A stretch of DNA of 39,201 bases, from the NCBI GenBank assembly GCA_050742155.1, contig JBOGFC010000196.1, positions 1-39,201 of the forward strand, written 5' to 3'. The notes beneath the pieces are model-generated. The model saw nothing but the letters and a program-made list of their open reading frames with translations. It had not been told where the DNA came from and did no database searches. Position numbers and translations under genes: made by a program. Each line of letters starts with the position of its first letter. The stretch's first letter is position 1. Below, one piece after another: positions 39,039 through 39,201 of the stretch. This stretch comes from JBOGFC01 sp050742155. GTDB taxonomy: Bacteria; Actinomycetota; Acidimicrobiia; Spongiisociales; JALYHC01.

Positions 39039-39201
39039 TTACATCTCTGTCCTTCGGGTCAAGTGGTGGTTGCAAACGATGATGTCGTTGAGGACCTCTG
39101 CTGGTGTTCGGTAGCCGAGGGTTTTGCGGGGTCTCTGGTTGAGTTCGTCGGCGACTTGGTCGAGGTCGGCTTCGCTGAGTGGTGAGTAGTCGGCGCCTCG
39201 G
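39039..39201 (-). CDS. IS30-family transposase, C-terminal fragment
   Basis: The gene enters from the right edge and ends at TAA 39041-39039. The visible 53 codons read GADYSPLSEADLDQVADELN, then QRPRKTLGYRTPAEVLNDII, the hallmark C-terminus of IS30 transposases (ELN-RPRKTLGY-TPAE). Codon use is less GC-rich than in most of the window, consistent with a recently arrived element. The catalytic core lies outside the window, so whether the copy is intact cannot be judged. Confidence 0.88.
   Translation of the reverse strand, partial: RGADYSPLSEADLDQVADELNQRPRKTLGYRTPAEVLNDIIVCNHHLTRRTEM

Noticed and set aside
38350..39201. CRISPR array downstream of cas2
   Set aside because: No unit of 25-40 bp recurs at regular spacing; only one 15-bp direct repeat 385 bp apart and one inverted repeat are present.
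1..39201. tRNA or rRNA genes
   Set aside because: No acceptor/T-arm pattern or rRNA-like stretch was recognised by eye; a covariance search was not possible.

Overview
The window is high-GC DNA whose gene content points to an actinobacterium, probably outside the well-studied genera. The main clues are a MshA-type mycothiol glycosyltransferase, a two-repeat RsiG-type protein, Rex beside a glutaredoxin-like gene, coenzyme-B12-dependent NrdJ, frequent GTG/TTG starts, and several -10 boxes placed for leaderless transcription. No rRNA or tRNA gene is visible, so the class cannot be fixed from this window.

Layout. 1-5.7 kb: a 165-bp palindromic element, a membrane-anchored diheme cytochrome c with a small membrane protein, the rex/glutaredoxin pair, a SAM hydroxide adenosyltransferase coupled to a lipoprotein, and a Clp1-type P-loop kinase. 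5.7-6.1 kb: a gene-free stretch with DnaA-box-like sites and a 54-bp structured repeat in tandem. 6.1-12.8 kb: a tight seven-gene minus-strand operon (MaoC dehydratase, MoaD-like/membrane fusion, M28 peptidase, M23 peptidase, RsiG-like, asparaginase II, mshA) with a palindromic operator at its head. 12.8-18.4 kb: tyrosine/homogentisate catabolism (fahA, an unknown linked gene, hmgA, hpd), interrupted by a Xre/RES toxin-antitoxin pair. 18.4-28.4 kb: nrdJ with a structured leader and strong terminator, a class V aminotransferase, an ECF sigma/zinc anti-sigma/M15 peptidase operon, an AlkZ-related protein and a DJ-1/PfpI protein. 28.5-38.35 kb: a complete type I-G (formerly I-U) CRISPR-Cas gene set, with cas3-csx17-csb1-csb2 on the minus strand and a Uma2 nuclease, fused cas4-cas1 and cas2 on the plus strand. 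38.35-39.2 kb: decayed insertion-sequence DNA (ISL3 relic, IS30 fragment at the edge).

How the genes work together. Hpd, HmgA and FahA supply three steps of tyrosine breakdown (4-hydroxyphenylpyruvate to homogentisate to maleylacetoacetate, and fumarylacetoacetate to fumarate plus acetoacetate); no isomerase is seen. The Cas proteins should form a Cascade-like effector (Csx17, Csb1, Csb2), a Cas3 nuclease-helicase and a Cas4-Cas1/Cas2 adaptation module, but no CRISPR array lies in the window.

Most notable observations: a ubiquitin-like MoaD domain whose Gly-Gly is buried in front of a degenerate CdsA-like membrane domain; a repeat family whose copies keep their hairpins by paired base changes; a full-length palindrome ending at a start codon; two leaderless promoters overlapping in opposite directions; and a Uma2 nuclease inside the I-G locus.
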